From contig NZ_JBHTHA010000031.1 of assembly GCF_042676385.1 (NCBI RefSeq), forward strand, positions 12,098-76,097: DNA of 64,000 nt, in the 5' to 3' direction. Under the pieces are notes generated by a model, which saw only the letters and a program-made list of their open reading frames with translations, was not told the origin of the DNA and ran no database searches. Shown here in pieces: positions 50,914 to 60,469 of the stretch (the stretch's first letter is position 1; every line of letters starts with the position of its first letter). A program made the translations under genes and the position numbers. The DNA comes from Paenibacillus_E sp042676385. Its GTDB lineage: Bacteria; Bacillota; Bacilli; Paenibacillales; NBRC-103111.

Positions 50914-51552
50914 TTACAGCTTCACCGGAACAGGCAAAACCGCCTGCAACAGATCGCACAATCGCTGAATCGATTCGTTCTTCATCCGGTAGCTGACCCG
51001 ATTGGCAATCAGCCGGCTCGTGATTTGAAAAATCTCCTCTTGCTCCACAAGGCCGTTCTCCTTGAGCGTCTGCCCGGTTTCGACCATATCGACGATCCGG
51101 TCGGCCAGCCCAATCAGCGGCGCGAGCTCGATCGAGCCGTTCAGCTTGATGACCTCAACCTGCTGCCCCTGCTCGCGAAAATATTGCGAGGCGACATTCG
51201 GATACTTCGTCGCCACACGCGGATTAATCACCGGCTTCCAATCCGGCAGCCCAATAACGGACATCCGGCAGCGCGCGATGCCGAGATCCAGCAACTCATA
51301 GACGTTGCGGTTCTCCTCCATTAGCACGTCCTTGCCGACAACGCCGATATCGGCAACCCCGTATTCAACATAGGTCGGTACATCGACCGGTTTGGCCAAA
51401 ATAAATTCCATTCTTGCCTCAGGCACCGGAATGATCAACCGGCGTCCTTCTTCCAGATCCTCCGGGATCGGCAGCCCCGCTTTATGAAACAGCTTCGCTG
51501 CCTGTTTATAGATACGGCCTTTTGGCATCGCTACTTTCAAGATTTCTTCCAT
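50914..51552 (-). CDS. hisG: ATP phosphoribosyltransferase, short form
   Basis: A 212-residue catalytic subunit for the first, committed step (ATP plus PRPP). VAMPKGRIYKQAAKLF opens it; ADIGVVGKDVL and IVDMVETGQTLKENGL are diagnostic. The C-terminal histidine-sensing domain of the long form is absent, so it should need HisZ, which is encoded just upstream. Confidence 0.98.
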   Translation of the reverse strand: MEEILKVAMPKGRIYKQAAKLFHKAGLPIPEDLEEGRRLIIPVPEARMEFILAKPVDVPTYVEYGVADIGVVGKDVLMEENRNVYELLDLGIARCRMSVIGLPDWKPVINPRVATKYPNVASQYFREQGQQVEVIKLNGSIELAPLIGLADRIVDMVETGQTLKENGLVEQEEIFQITSRLIANRVSYRMKNESIQRLCDLLQAVLPVPVKL

Positions 51553-51610
51553 CTTGCTATACCTCCTTTAAGCTTACGAAAATGGAGTATCCTCCCTCCT
51601 ATGAAGCGAT

Positions 51611-52819
51611 TTACCTCGAGAGCAATGTAACGATATCTTGAAACAGGATTCCATGAATCTCATACTGTCCATCTTCCCGCTTCACAACAGCACCAGACCA
51701 GGAAGCCGGCTCTGTCACCAATTGCGTAATCGCCGATACATAGCCTTGCTCACGCTTCTCCTTGGCCAGCTTCAACGCTTCTTCCCGATGCTCGACATCA
51801 TAGGCAATGAGTACACGAGCAGGTTGTTCTAAGGCTTCCTTGCCGGTTACCTCAAGAATCCGGTTCGTTTTCAATGCAAATCCGGTCGCTGGCGCAGGAC
51901 GCCCGAATTGGCTCAGCAGATTATCATAACGGCCGCCGCTGCATACTGGGAAGCCTAAATCAGCCGCATACCCTTCAAAAGTCATGCCCGTGTAATAAGA
52001 AAAATCTCCTATCATCGTTAAATCGATGACAACATGTTCGCTCACACCGTAAGCCTTTAGGACATCCCACACCTCACACAGATGGCGAATTGCATCCTGA
52101 GCAATCGGATCCTTCGACACATGACGTGCTTGCTCACAAATCTCATCGCCGCCTCTTAAGCGAAGCACCCCTGCAAGCTCACGCTCAACCTCAGGAGTTA
52201 ACGATAAGGACTTGATGGCTTCCCGATACCCTACATAATCACGGTTAAGCAAATGCTCCTTGAGCGCTTGCTGCTCATCTGTGCGGCCCGGCAGCGTTTC
52301 TTGGAACAACCCGTTTAGGAAACCCACGTGTCCGAGCGCAATTTTAAACGTATCCACACCTGCTGCTTGCAGCGACGCGATGGCTAGCGCCACCACTTCG
52401 GCATCCGCTTCCGATGAAGCATCGCCGACAAGTTCTACACCCGTCTGGAAAAACTCCGAGTCGCGTCCAGCTTCCTCTTCAATCGCCCGAAACACATTCG
52501 AATGGTAGGAAAGTCGAAGCGGAAAAGCAACCTCTTTTAACAAAGATGAAGCGACGCGAGCGATCGGCGCGGTCAGTTCAGAACGTAATACAAGCGTCTT
52601 CCCCTTGCGGTCAAGAAGTTTGAACAGCTTTTTATCTTCTGTGGAGCTCGCCACTCCAACTGTATCGTAATATTCTAACGTAGGCGTAATGATTTGGTTG
52701 TAACCCCAACGTTCCATGCACGCCAATACGCGGAATTCAATGGCTCGAAGCTTTGCTACCGCCTCGGGTAAATAATCTTTGACCCCAATCGGCTTCTCAA
52801 ACACTTTTGGCTTAGACAC
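51611..52819 (-). CDS. hisZ: ATP phosphoribosyltransferase regulatory subunit HisZ
   Basis: A 402-residue histidyl-tRNA synthetase paralogue that binds histidine and controls the short HisG. Class II motif remnants are GYNQIITPTLEYYDTV, LVLRSELTAPIARVASS and GRYDNLLSQFGRPAPATGFAL; there is no anticodon-binding domain. The start is GTG 52819 after GAGGTGA. First gene of the his operon. Confidence 0.95.
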   Translation of the reverse strand: MSKPKVFEKPIGVKDYLPEAVAKLRAIEFRVLACMERWGYNQIITPTLEYYDTVGVASSTEDKKLFKLLDRKGKTLVLRSELTAPIARVASSLLKEVAFPLRLSYHSNVFRAIEEEAGRDSEFFQTGVELVGDASSEADAEVVALAIASLQAAGVDTFKIALGHVGFLNGLFQETLPGRTDEQQALKEHLLNRDYVGYREAIKSLSLTPEVERELAGVLRLRGGDEICEQARHVSKDPIAQDAIRHLCEVWDVLKAYGVSEHVVIDLTMIGDFSYYTGMTFEGYAADLGFPVCSGGRYDNLLSQFGRPAPATGFALKTNRILEVTGKEALEQPARVLIAYDVEHREEALKLAKEKREQGYVSAITQLVTEPASWSGAVVKREDGQYEIHGILFQDIVTLLSR

Positions 52820-52889
52820 CGTCTCACCTCAACATCTAGAAATAAACACTTTAGTGCGCTACCATACTACCAAAATAAAGAATGTAGTA

Positions 52890-52918
52890 ATTTTAACACG
52901 GAACCCCATGACCGTCAA
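52890..52918 (-). promoter_or_regulatory. Promoter of the his operon
   Basis: TTGACG and TAAAAT with exact 17-base spacing on the minus strand, about 70 bases before the hisZ GTG. No T-box or other leader structure fits in the short 5' region. Confidence 0.8.
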
Positions 52919-52941
52919 TCGCCTTTCCTTGTCCAAACAAA

Positions 52942-52974
52942 GAAAAAAGAGTTGTACTTCTAGCGTACAACTCC
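52942..52974 (-). terminator. Terminator of the hprK-lgt-ppaX-acyltransferase operon
   Basis: AGGAGTTGTAC / GTACAACTCT stem with TTTTTTCTTTG on the minus strand, directly after the acyltransferase stop. Confidence 0.85.
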
Positions 52975-53469
52975 TTACTTTTCATTATGCCCTTCGCGGA
53001 TGACCTGAAGCGGATTTCCCGCAACAAAACTGTATGGCGCCACGTCTTTGTGCACGACCGAACCCGCTCCGACGACTGCGTGATCACCGATGGTGACGCC
53101 AGGCAATATCGTCGTATTCGCCCCTACCAAAACATGGGAACCAATATGTACCTCTCCCAGTCGATACTCTTTTGTTAAGTATTCATGGGCCAGGATCGTT
53201 GTGTTATAGCCAATGATTGTATTATTTCCCACAAAAATTTTTTCCGGAAAAAAGACATCCACCATCACCATCAAGGCAAAAGCCGTATGCTCTCCGACCT
53301 TCATGCCGAGCACATTACGATAAATCCAGTTTTTCACACGGAGGGAAGGCGAATAGCGGCTAATTTGAATAAAAACAAAATTACGCATCGCCTTCCACTT
53401 ACTGACCGTGTGATAAATCTGCCACAATGCGTTAGGACCCTCGACCGGATACTTGTCCGTTCTTCTCAA
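52975..53469 (-). CDS. Left-handed beta-helix acyltransferase
   Basis: A 164-residue hexapeptide-repeat transferase (VGNNTIIGYNTTILAHEY; IGSHVLVGANTTILPGVTIGDHAVVGAGSVVHKDV), trimeric in this family and probably acetyl- or other acyl-CoA dependent. It matches YvoF, which ends the hprK-lgt-ppaX group in Bacillus. The start is TTG 53469, overlapping the ppaX TGA (TTGA) without another suitable start, so coupling is likely. The acceptor is unknown. Confidence 0.87.
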   Translation of the reverse strand: MRRTDKYPVEGPNALWQIYHTVSKWKAMRNFVFIQISRYSPSLRVKNWIYRNVLGMKVGEHTAFALMVMVDVFFPEKIFVGNNTIIGYNTTILAHEYLTKEYRLGEVHIGSHVLVGANTTILPGVTIGDHAVVGAGSVVHKDVAPYSFVAGNPLQVIREGHNEK

Positions 53470-54125
53470 TCAGCCTTCACATCCGAAGCCAATCCTACGA
53501 TCGGCAGGAGCTCGAGCATATCGTCAATGAGGTAATCCGGCTTATATGTTTCGAGATAAGTCCGGCCCTTCCACGACCAAGATACGCCTACCGAAGTCAC
53601 CCCGGCATTATGTGCTGCTTCAATGTCATAATGGCTGTCTCCAACCATCACTGACTCTTCCTTCGAGCTGCCCAATGTGTCGAGAGCTGCGAGAATGCCT
53701 TCCGGATTTGGCTTCGGCTTCTTCACATCTTCGACCGTCACAATCGTGCTGACAAACGCTTCAAGTCCGCATAACTTCAGTCCCATTAACGTTGTTTGGC
53801 GAATTTTACTGGTTACGATACCGATCTTGATCCCATTCGTATGCAGCTTCTCCATCACCAAACGAACGTTCGGGAATTCTTTAACCAATTCATCGTGCTT
53901 GGACAAATTGAAGGTGCGGTACTTCTGAATCACCGCTTCGACCTCTTTTTTGCCTGTGAAAAATTCCATCTGCTCTACAAGCGGGCGTCCCATATTCGGA
54001 ATAATCAATTCTCTAGTTACGGGTTCGGGTGTTTCTCCCTCTAGGCTGTGAATAAAAGATTGAACGATCAACTCATTCGTATCTACAATCGTGCCATCCA
54101 AATCAAACAGTACGGTTCGAATCAT
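53466..54125 (-). CDS. ppaX: Pyrophosphatase PpaX
   Basis: A 219-residue HAD-family hydrolase. VLFDLDGTIVDTNELI is motif I, IGIVTSKIR motif II, and KPKPNPEGI to MVGDSHYDIEAAHNAG motifs III and IV. In Bacillus it removes the pyrophosphate produced when HPr kinase dephosphorylates Ser46-HPr, which explains its place in the hprK operon. ATG 54125 follows AAAGGAG and lies inside the last codons of lgt (23-base overlap). Confidence 0.94.
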   Translation of the reverse strand: MIRTVLFDLDGTIVDTNELIVQSFIHSLEGETPEPVTRELIIPNMGRPLVEQMEFFTGKKEVEAVIQKYRTFNLSKHDELVKEFPNVRLVMEKLHTNGIKIGIVTSKIRQTTLMGLKLCGLEAFVSTIVTVEDVKKPKPNPEGILAALDTLGSSKEESVMVGDSHYDIEAAHNAGVTSVGVSWSWKGRTYLETYKPDYLIDDMLELLPIVGLASDVKAD

Positions 54126-55080
54126 AGTCGGCTCCTTTGGTGTCAAGCTCTTCATCCTGTGCCTTTGCGTTCACCGCGGGTGCTTTGGATGAGATGATCG
54201 GATCCGCATAGTGCTCGTTGGCGAATCCTTTTTTCCTTCTAACAATAATGATGATAATTGCCGCAATAACGATAAGCACGGCTAACAATTGAGAGATGCG
54301 TACATTGCCTCCGTACGTCATCACACCCGGTTCAAAGACAAGCGTCATCGGTGACCACAGCGCGTTCATGATAGAAGCAAGCCAAGTTGGACCCGTGAAA
54401 TCAAGACTATCCGTACGCAGTCCTTCTACGAAGAAACGGCCAATTGAATACCAGATAAAATAACTGAAAAACAGCTCGCCTGCCCGCATGAACGGTCTTC
54501 GGCGGAGCCAGAGCAAGAGAAGCAGCCCCACCAGGTTCCATAGAGACTCGTACAAAAATGTCGGATGATAAAATACACCCTCGATATTCATCTGATTCAC
54601 GATAAAATTCGGCAAATGCAGGGTATTGCGCAGGAAGGACTCCTCAACGGGGCCGCCGTGGGCTTCCTGATTCACGAAGTTTCCCCAACGACCGATCATT
54701 TGACCTACAATCAGACCCGGAGCACAAATATCCACGATCCTCCAGAAGGGGTACCCTTTTGCTTTAAAATAAAAATAACCACCGATAATCGCTCCGATTA
54801 ACGCTCCGTAAATCGCGATACCGCCATGCCATATCATAAATATTTCCGCTAAATTGTTCTTATAATCAGACCATTGAAAAGCCACATAATAAATTCTGGC
54901 GCCTACGATAGCTGACGGTACGCCAATCAATAATAAATCCATAAAAAAATCCGGCACAATGCCAAAACGTTTACCTTCTTGAATAACGAGCAATAGCCCT
55001 ACTAATGCAGCCGTACCTAAAATGATCCCATACCAATGCACGTCGATTGGGCCGATTGAAAAAGCAATCTTATTGAGCAT
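54103..55080 (-). CDS. lgt: Prolipoprotein diacylglyceryl transferase
   Basis: A 325-residue membrane enzyme that attaches diacylglycerol to the lipobox Cys of lipoproteins, including the two solute-binding proteins in this window. About seven helices; the signature GRWGNFVNQEAHGG lies near residue 135, with HGGIAIYGALIG before it. A charged 45-residue C-terminal tail extends past the last helix. Confidence 0.97.
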   Translation of the reverse strand: MLNKIAFSIGPIDVHWYGIILGTAALVGLLLVIQEGKRFGIVPDFFMDLLLIGVPSAIVGARIYYVAFQWSDYKNNLAEIFMIWHGGIAIYGALIGAIIGGYFYFKAKGYPFWRIVDICAPGLIVGQMIGRWGNFVNQEAHGGPVEESFLRNTLHLPNFIVNQMNIEGVFYHPTFLYESLWNLVGLLLLLWLRRRPFMRAGELFFSYFIWYSIGRFFVEGLRTDSLDFTGPTWLASIMNALWSPMTLVFEPGVMTYGGNVRISQLLAVLIVIAAIIIIIVRRKKGFANEHYADPIISSKAPAVNAKAQDEELDTKGADYDSNRTV

Positions 55081-55118
55081 AATCTAATTTGTGCCTCCTT
55101 CTAGGCGCGAGTATCCAT

Positions 55119-56060
55119 TCAATCAAAATCCTCATAATCTTCCGACAACGATTCGGTCAGTTTGTTCGTAAATTGAAGTGCTGCGTTATACCCCATCCGC
55201 TTCAAACGATAGTTCATCGCGGCCACTTCAACGATAACGGCCAAGTTTCGACCCGGTCTTACCGGAATGGTTACCAGCGGCAGATCAGTATCAATAATTC
55301 GAGTTAATTCTTCATCGAGCCCTAACCGGTCATATTGTTTATCTTGCTGCCAGTTCTCCAGCTTTACGACAACCGAAATTTTCTTCACATTACGGACGGC
55401 ACCGGCTCCAAAAAGTGTCATCATATTAATAATGCCTACTCCGCGAATTTCGAGCAAATGGCGAATCAATTCCGGGGCATTCCCCGTAAGCACTTTGTCA
55501 GCTGTTTGACGGATCTCAACCGCATCATCGGCAATCAACCGATGCCCTCTTTTGACAAGTTCGAGGGCTGTTTCACTTTTCCCGATACCGCTGCTGCCCG
55601 TAATCAGCATCCCGACGCCGTATACATCTACAAGCACGCCGTGAATGGTTGTACTCGGCGCTAATTTGTTTTCCAGGAAACCCGTTAATCTGCTTGCAAA
55701 GATCGTTGTTGATACTTGGGTTCTTAGAAGCGGAAGATCACGCTTAGAGGCTTCCTCGAGCAGCTCCGCGGGAACATCAAACCCTCTCGTCACGATAATG
55801 CAAGGGGTTTCCTCTGGTGCGCATAGTTGCTCGGCGCGGTTTCGGCGAACACCGGTTGTTAACATTTCCATAAATGTAACTTCGGTTTTGCCGAGCATTT
55901 GAATACGTTCGCGCGGGTGGTAGTTAAAATATCCGGCCATCTCTAAGCCCGGACGATACAGATCGGCTGTGGTAATCGGTCGTTTCAATCCAGCCTCTCC
56001 TGCAAGTACCTCCATATGAAACTGTTCCACCAAATCGGAAACCTTTACTTTTTTCGCCAT
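55119..56060 (-). CDS. hprK: HPr kinase/phosphorylase
   Basis: A 313-residue bifunctional enzyme that phosphorylates or dephosphorylates Ser46 of HPr and Crh, the master switch of carbon catabolite control. Walker A is GSSGIGKSETALEL near residue 153. The C-terminal signature EIRGVGIINMMTLFGAGAVR and the loop VRPGRNLAVIVEVAAMN are present. ATG 56060 follows GAAGGAG. First gene of the hprK-lgt-ppaX-acyltransferase operon. Confidence 0.98.
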   Translation of the reverse strand: MAKKVKVSDLVEQFHMEVLAGEAGLKRPITTADLYRPGLEMAGYFNYHPRERIQMLGKTEVTFMEMLTTGVRRNRAEQLCAPEETPCIIVTRGFDVPAELLEEASKRDLPLLRTQVSTTIFASRLTGFLENKLAPSTTIHGVLVDVYGVGMLITGSSGIGKSETALELVKRGHRLIADDAVEIRQTADKVLTGNAPELIRHLLEIRGVGIINMMTLFGAGAVRNVKKISVVVKLENWQQDKQYDRLGLDEELTRIIDTDLPLVTIPVRPGRNLAVIVEVAAMNYRLKRMGYNAALQFTNKLTESLSEDYEDFD

Positions 56061-56197
56061 CAACCTATCTCCTTCGACTTTTGCTTAAGCGCAAAACGAA
56101 CTTCATTCGCATTATCTATGTATATCCAATAGTTTCATCGTAATGGAAACCCTATATGAAATCAACTAAAGTGTTCTTGAAGCAGTAAAAACAATTG

Positions 56198-56222
56198 AAA
56201 AAGCCAGCCGATAACGGCTGGC
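56198..56222 (-). terminator. Terminator of the sugar ABC ATPase gene
   Basis: GCCAGCCG TTAT CGGCTGGC followed by TTTTTC on the minus strand, 22 bases after the stop. Confidence 0.88.
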
Positions 56223-56244
56223 CCATCTATTTGAAACATTTATA

Positions 56245-57369
56245 TTAGTGATTAGCCAAGATGGACAATGTGGACTCTTTATCGAAGAAATGAACTTTGT
56301 TCATGTCCAGAGCCAATTTCACATTCGTACCTTCTTTGATGCTTGCACGGCCATCAACACGAGCGATCACTGTGCCGCTGCCGATTCCGTTGAGGTACAA
56401 GTACATTTCGTGACCAAGGTTCTCAGTCAACTCAACGTTTACGTTTACGATTGTATTCGGAGAAGCTTCCAGGAATACTGGCTCTTCGTGGATATCTTCC
56501 GGACGAACACCCAGAATTACTTCTTTACCTACGAAGCCTTTATCTTTCAGCACTTGTGCTTTACCAGCTGGAACTTCAATGTTCACGCCGTTTGTTTTGA
56601 AGTATACGGAACCGCCATCTGCCGACAATGTACCGTTCAAGAAGTTCATGGATGGAGATCCGATGAAACCTGCAACGAACATGTTAACAGGGTGGTTATA
56701 GATTTCTTCAGGAGTAGCAGCTTGTTGAATGATACCTTTATCCATAACAACGATACGATCGCCCATTGTCATAGCTTCTGTTTGGTCATGCGTTACGTAG
56801 ATTGTCGTTACACCAAGACGCTTTGTCAATTTTGTAATCTCTGCGCGCATTTGTACGCGAAGTTTCGCATCCAAGTTGGAAAGCGGTTCGTCCATCAAGA
56901 ACACTTGTGGTTCACGGACAATCGCACGACCCAAGGCAACACGTTGACGCTGACCACCGGAAAGAGCTTTTGGCTTACGGTCCAGCAAATGTACGATATC
57001 CAAGATTTTCGCTGCTTCGCGAACGCGAGCATCGATATCTGCTTTTTTGAACTTACGGAGTTTCAAACCGAATGCCATATTTTGATAAACGGTCATATGC
57101 GGGTAAAGGGCATAGGATTGGAATACCATCGCGATGTCGCGGTCTTTAGGAGCCACGTCGTTAACAAGGCGGTCGCCGATGTAAAGTTCGCCTTCTGTAA
57201 TTTCTTCTAATCCTGCGATCATACGAAGAGTTGTGGATTTTCCGCAACCGGATGCTCCAACCAATACAACGAACTCTTTATCTTCGACTTCAAGATGAAA
57301 ATCTTTTACAGTGGATTCTTCTGCACCGGAATATCTTTTTACGATATGGTTTAAACGTACGCCTGCCAT
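56245..57369 (-). CDS. ugpC: Sugar ABC transporter ATPase of the UgpC/MsmX type
   Basis: A 374-residue ATPase. The nucleotide-binding domain shows VGASGCGKSTTLRMIAGLE, LSGGQRQRVALGRAI and VFLMDEPLSNLDAKLR; the C-terminal 130 residues form the regulatory OB-like domain (VILGVRPEDIHEEPVFLE). It stands alone with no permease or binding protein nearby. This is typical of MsmX-like ATPases that serve several sugar importers. The real substrates cannot be read from sequence. Confidence 0.94.
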   Translation of the reverse strand: MAGVRLNHIVKRYSGAEESTVKDFHLEVEDKEFVVLVGASGCGKSTTLRMIAGLEEITEGELYIGDRLVNDVAPKDRDIAMVFQSYALYPHMTVYQNMAFGLKLRKFKKADIDARVREAAKILDIVHLLDRKPKALSGGQRQRVALGRAIVREPQVFLMDEPLSNLDAKLRVQMRAEITKLTKRLGVTTIYVTHDQTEAMTMGDRIVVMDKGIIQQAATPEEIYNHPVNMFVAGFIGSPSMNFLNGTLSADGGSVYFKTNGVNIEVPAGKAQVLKDKGFVGKEVILGVRPEDIHEEPVFLEASPNTIVNVNVELTENLGHEMYLYLNGIGSGTVIARVDGRASIKEGTNVKLALDMNKVHFFDKESTLSILANH

Positions 57370-57475
57370 GGTTTCATTCCCCCTACGGTTTATCGAGAAT
57401 TCGTATATAGCAATTCACTACAATCATCTTACCCCACAACCCTCAGACTGACTATGCACAATCCCTACAAAAAAA

Positions 57476-58603
57476 TCACTTTCTTTTCGTTACTTTGTAC
57501 AATAATAAGGCCAACCTTACCAAAACCGCATGATTAAAGGTTCTAACATCCAAACCCGTCTCATGCTTAAACTTATCCAGCCGGTATAACAAGGTGTTGC
57601 GATGAATGTACAGCTTCTTCGCGGTCTCGCTGACGTTACAATCGAGGGCAAAAAAATGCTCTAATGTCGTCACGGTTTCCGAATCAAGCGCATGATCGGT
57701 GCCGCGCAGCACTTGCTCCAGAAATTCGTTTTTTTCATCTTCATGTATAAGATGAAGAAGTTTTTCCAGACGAAGCTCCCAAGGGAGATGGACGAAGCTG
57801 CCGACATGGAACGAACGTCCCAGCATGATCGTCTCGCGTAATTGGAGTATGGACCCGAACAACGATTTTGCCGGCTTTACCGGGTAGCCAATGGCCAAAT
57901 GGCACTCCCCTACCCATTCATTGGCCAACATTTCAAACAGTCCCGATCCAAGCGCATCAAGAATTTGTTCGACACTCTCTTCGTCGTCGCCGTCTCGTTC
58001 TTCGCTGCCGCTCGTCAGTAAGCCTTCCGGGGCAAGTATCAGCCACTCTTTGTCCATCAAAGGGATGAGAATGATTTCCGCCTCGAAGAACGACTCTAGC
58101 AGCTTCTTTAGCTCTGCATATGAGACACTCTGATTTTGGGAGTAGTCTCCATATAACAGCAGAGGAATTTTGGTGGAGTAAAGAGAGGATTGAGAAGCTA
58201 GGGCATCCGGCAACTCCGCATGAGTAGCCCCCCGCTCCAATTGCTGCAAGAGCCATTCTCTTAGTTGATGCGCTTTCCTTTCATCCTCTGACAAATAGGA
58301 GCCCCAATGTTTACGCTCCTGTGTTTGTTTGGACTCCAGCGCGAGCTCCACTAGTTTACGTTCGGCTGCTGTTAGCGGGATTTCAGATACTTGAAGAATA
58401 CGAATGTCTTTGTTTTCCTTAGCCAGGTAAAACAATACTTCTTGACCACGAAGCACACTTCGATTGAAGTTGTTGAAGCTTGATTGATCTTCTTCTTGCT
58501 GCTCCTCAATCAGACGATTCCATTCCGCCTCGGGTAACAAATAAATGTGCATAGGTGCCTGTAAAACCGCTTCCAAACGCTCTTTGATTCGCTCCCAATC
58601 CAT
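57476..58603 (-). CDS. PucR/CdaR-type helix-turn-helix regulator
   Basis: A 375-residue cytoplasmic protein with an unrecognised N-terminal two thirds, rich in Leu and Glu, and a C-terminal PucR-like helix-turn-helix at about residues 315-370 (LEHFFALDCNVSETAKKLYIHRNTLLYRLDKFKHETGLDVR). Such proteins are transcriptional activators, often of sugar-acid or purine genes. It is divergent from the LarA-dehydrogenase operon, so control of that operon is a reasonable guess; it could also control the adjacent ABC ATPase gene. Confidence 0.85.
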   Translation of the reverse strand: MDWERIKERLEAVLQAPMHIYLLPEAEWNRLIEEQQEEDQSSFNNFNRSVLRGQEVLFYLAKENKDIRILQVSEIPLTAAERKLVELALESKQTQERKHWGSYLSEDERKAHQLREWLLQQLERGATHAELPDALASQSSLYSTKIPLLLYGDYSQNQSVSYAELKKLLESFFEAEIILIPLMDKEWLILAPEGLLTSGSEERDGDDEESVEQILDALGSGLFEMLANEWVGECHLAIGYPVKPAKSLFGSILQLRETIMLGRSFHVGSFVHLPWELRLEKLLHLIHEDEKNEFLEQVLRGTDHALDSETVTTLEHFFALDCNVSETAKKLYIHRNTLLYRLDKFKHETGLDVRTFNHAVLVRLALLLYKVTKRK

Positions 58604-58800
58604 CTGTCTCTCTCCTATACCATCATCATTTTCTATATATCTATCTTTTTACATTGTATCATATGTACCTGCCACTATGTGAAAGAACCCTCCCACACCT
58701 CCGTGCTATGGGGAATTAACCAACCCTTCATGTATCGACTCATAAACTTCAGATAAATGGAAATAATTAGACGGTAGAACTGTGAGAGGAGGCTTTCCCT

Positions 58801-60042
58801 ATACAATCCCTTCCATATGGGAAAGGAACCATCCCGTTAAGGTTTCCTCCCGGCATTCAGCCAGATTGGGTAAATTATCGTCGCCCCGATTTTGCTCCTA
58901 ACGATTGCATCGCTAGCGCATTGGAACACCCGCATGGCTGTCGTCCTCTAGAAGAAGAGGCGAAAGGACGCAATAACGCCGTTATTTTGATTAGCGATTC
59001 GACCCGATTATGCCCGAGCTATTTATTCCTTGAAGCTCTGCTGCAGCGATTGAACGCTGCCGGAATCCCGGATGCGCATATCCGCATAATCGTCGCTCTC
59101 GGTGTTCACCGCAAACAAACGGAAGAAGAACTGATTTTGTTGGTAGGCGAAGCCGTGTATAAGCGTATCCCTGTTATGAATCATTCCTCTCTACCGGAAG
59201 ATTGTGTTCGAGTTGGTGTTACACGCCGTGGTACGCCTGTCGAAATCAACAAGTACGTCGTAGATGCAGACTTCCGTATAGTTACAGGAAATCTAGAGCC
59301 ACACGCCTTAGTTGGTGTCTCCGGTGGTGTGAAAGCTCTTTTCCCTGGTGTCGCATCGGCTCCTGCCATTGAACATAATCACAGCTTATCGCAGCAATTT
59401 AAAGCTCAAGTTGGAGTTGCTGAGACCACCATACGTGAAGATATGGAAGAAGCTCTGCAGTTCCTCCCCGTGCACTATCTGCTTAATGTGATTGTCGATC
59501 ATGAGCGCAAACTGCTCGGTGCTGTAGCTGGAGACGTGATTGCTGCTCATCGTGCCGGACTCGAAATCGTTCGCCGCAGTTTTTTAGTCGAAGTCCCCAC
59601 CCTTTACGATGTGGTTATCGTCTCACCAGGCGGACACCCAAAAGACACGCAGCTTTACCAATCCATCAAAGCATTAAAGAATGCAGCCGCCATTACAAAT
59701 CCCGGCGGGTCAATAATTTTAGTGGCAAGATGTGAGGAATTGTACGGTAACGGCATTTTTCAATATTGGATCGAAACGATTCAGGACCGCTCCGTAATGA
59801 CCAAAAAACTAAAACAGCAATTTGTACTAGGGGCTCATAAAATTGAACATATCGATAAAGTACTTAAGCAGCATGAAGTGTACCTATACTCTGAAATCCC
59901 TGCATCTTCAGCTCATTTGCTTGGATTTCAACCCATCGCAGACCTGAATTCATTTCTTGCCGCACACCTATCGAAACCATCGGTGAATGTCGCAGTTATC
60001 CCGTACGGCGGGCTGACGTTTCCGCAAATACGCCAATCATAA
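58801..60042 (+). CDS. LarA-family nickel-pincer racemase, apparent ATA start
   Basis: A 413-residue protein of the lactate racemase LarA family. The N-terminal fold clearly begins upstream of the first canonical start (TTG 58921): the same frame reads QSLPYGKGTIPLRFPPGIQPDW from 58804, the usual LarA opening. Between the in-frame TGA at 58783 and that motif the only candidate start is ATA at 58801, eight bases after AGGAGG. IALGVHRKQTEEE and EPHALVGVSGGVKALFPG carry the expected cofactor-site His and Lys. No larB/larC/larE maturation genes are visible. Many LarA homologues racemise or epimerise substrates other than lactate. It heads a plus-strand group with a dehydrogenase. Confidence 0.85.
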   Translation: MQSLPYGKGTIPLRFPPGIQPDWVNYRRPDFAPNDCIASALEHPHGCRPLEEEAKGRNNAVILISDSTRLCPSYLFLEALLQRLNAAGIPDAHIRIIVALGVHRKQTEEELILLVGEAVYKRIPVMNHSSLPEDCVRVGVTRRGTPVEINKYVVDADFRIVTGNLEPHALVGVSGGVKALFPGVASAPAIEHNHSLSQQFKAQVGVAETTIREDMEEALQFLPVHYLLNVIVDHERKLLGAVAGDVIAAHRAGLEIVRRSFLVEVPTLYDVVIVSPGGHPKDTQLYQSIKALKNAAAITNPGGSIILVARCEELYGNGIFQYWIETIQDRSVMTKKLKQQFVLGAHKIEHIDKVLKQHEVYLYSEIPASSAHLLGFQPIADLNSFLAAHLSKPSVNVAVIPYGGLTFPQIRQS

Positions 60043-60076
60043 TCCTTCCTCGACAAACATATAGGAGGTCCTAAAT

Positions 60077-60469
60077 ATGGCTTGGAGCAACTGGTCGTTA
60101 GATCGTATTGTTATTCTCTTTGTTGGTTTAGCCTATCTATTCATCTGGATTCAAGTAACGATGTCTCATTATCGGCAAAATTTTCACAATAAAGCGATGT
60201 GGGCACCCGTCATCCTGTCTCCCTTGATTTGTATCGCCTCGGTCTTAAGTACACTGATAAACAGCAACGGCTGGTTCACCTTAGCTTTAATTTGCTTTTG
60301 GGTCGGAGCGTTAGCAGGCTTAATCGGCTTCTTTTTTCATTTCAGAGGCGTTGGTTTGCGAGTCGGCGGTTATGCACTTCGTAACTTCCTCATGGGGCCG
60401 CCCGTCATCATGCCGTTACTATACTCTGCGATGAGTATTTTAGGCCTTATAGCCGTCTATGGAGCGTGA
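60077..60469 (+). CDS. Small four-helix membrane protein of unknown function
   Basis: A 130-residue protein with four predicted membrane helices (about residues 10-29, 42-62, 66-88 and 105-127) and no recognised motif. AGGAGG lies ahead of ATG 60077. The last codons overlap the next gene (GTGA), so it is translated together with the dehydrogenase small subunit. I infer a membrane anchor or quinone-side partner for the dehydrogenase; no heme-binding CxxCH is present. Confidence 0.7.
   Translation: MAWSNWSLDRIVILFVGLAYLFIWIQVTMSHYRQNFHNKAMWAPVILSPLICIASVLSTLINSNGWFTLALICFWVGALAGLIGFFFHFRGVGLRVGGYALRNFLMGPPVIMPLLYSAMSILGLIAVYGA

Noticed and set aside
52820..52918. T-box or histidine leader before hisZ
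   Set aside because: Only about 70 bases lie between the promoter and GTG, with no specifier hairpin or antiterminator sequence.
56248..57210. 320-codon plus-strand frame antisense to the sugar ABC ATPase gene
   Set aside because: Same reason: Cys/His/Phe-rich shadow frame opposite a strongly conserved gene.
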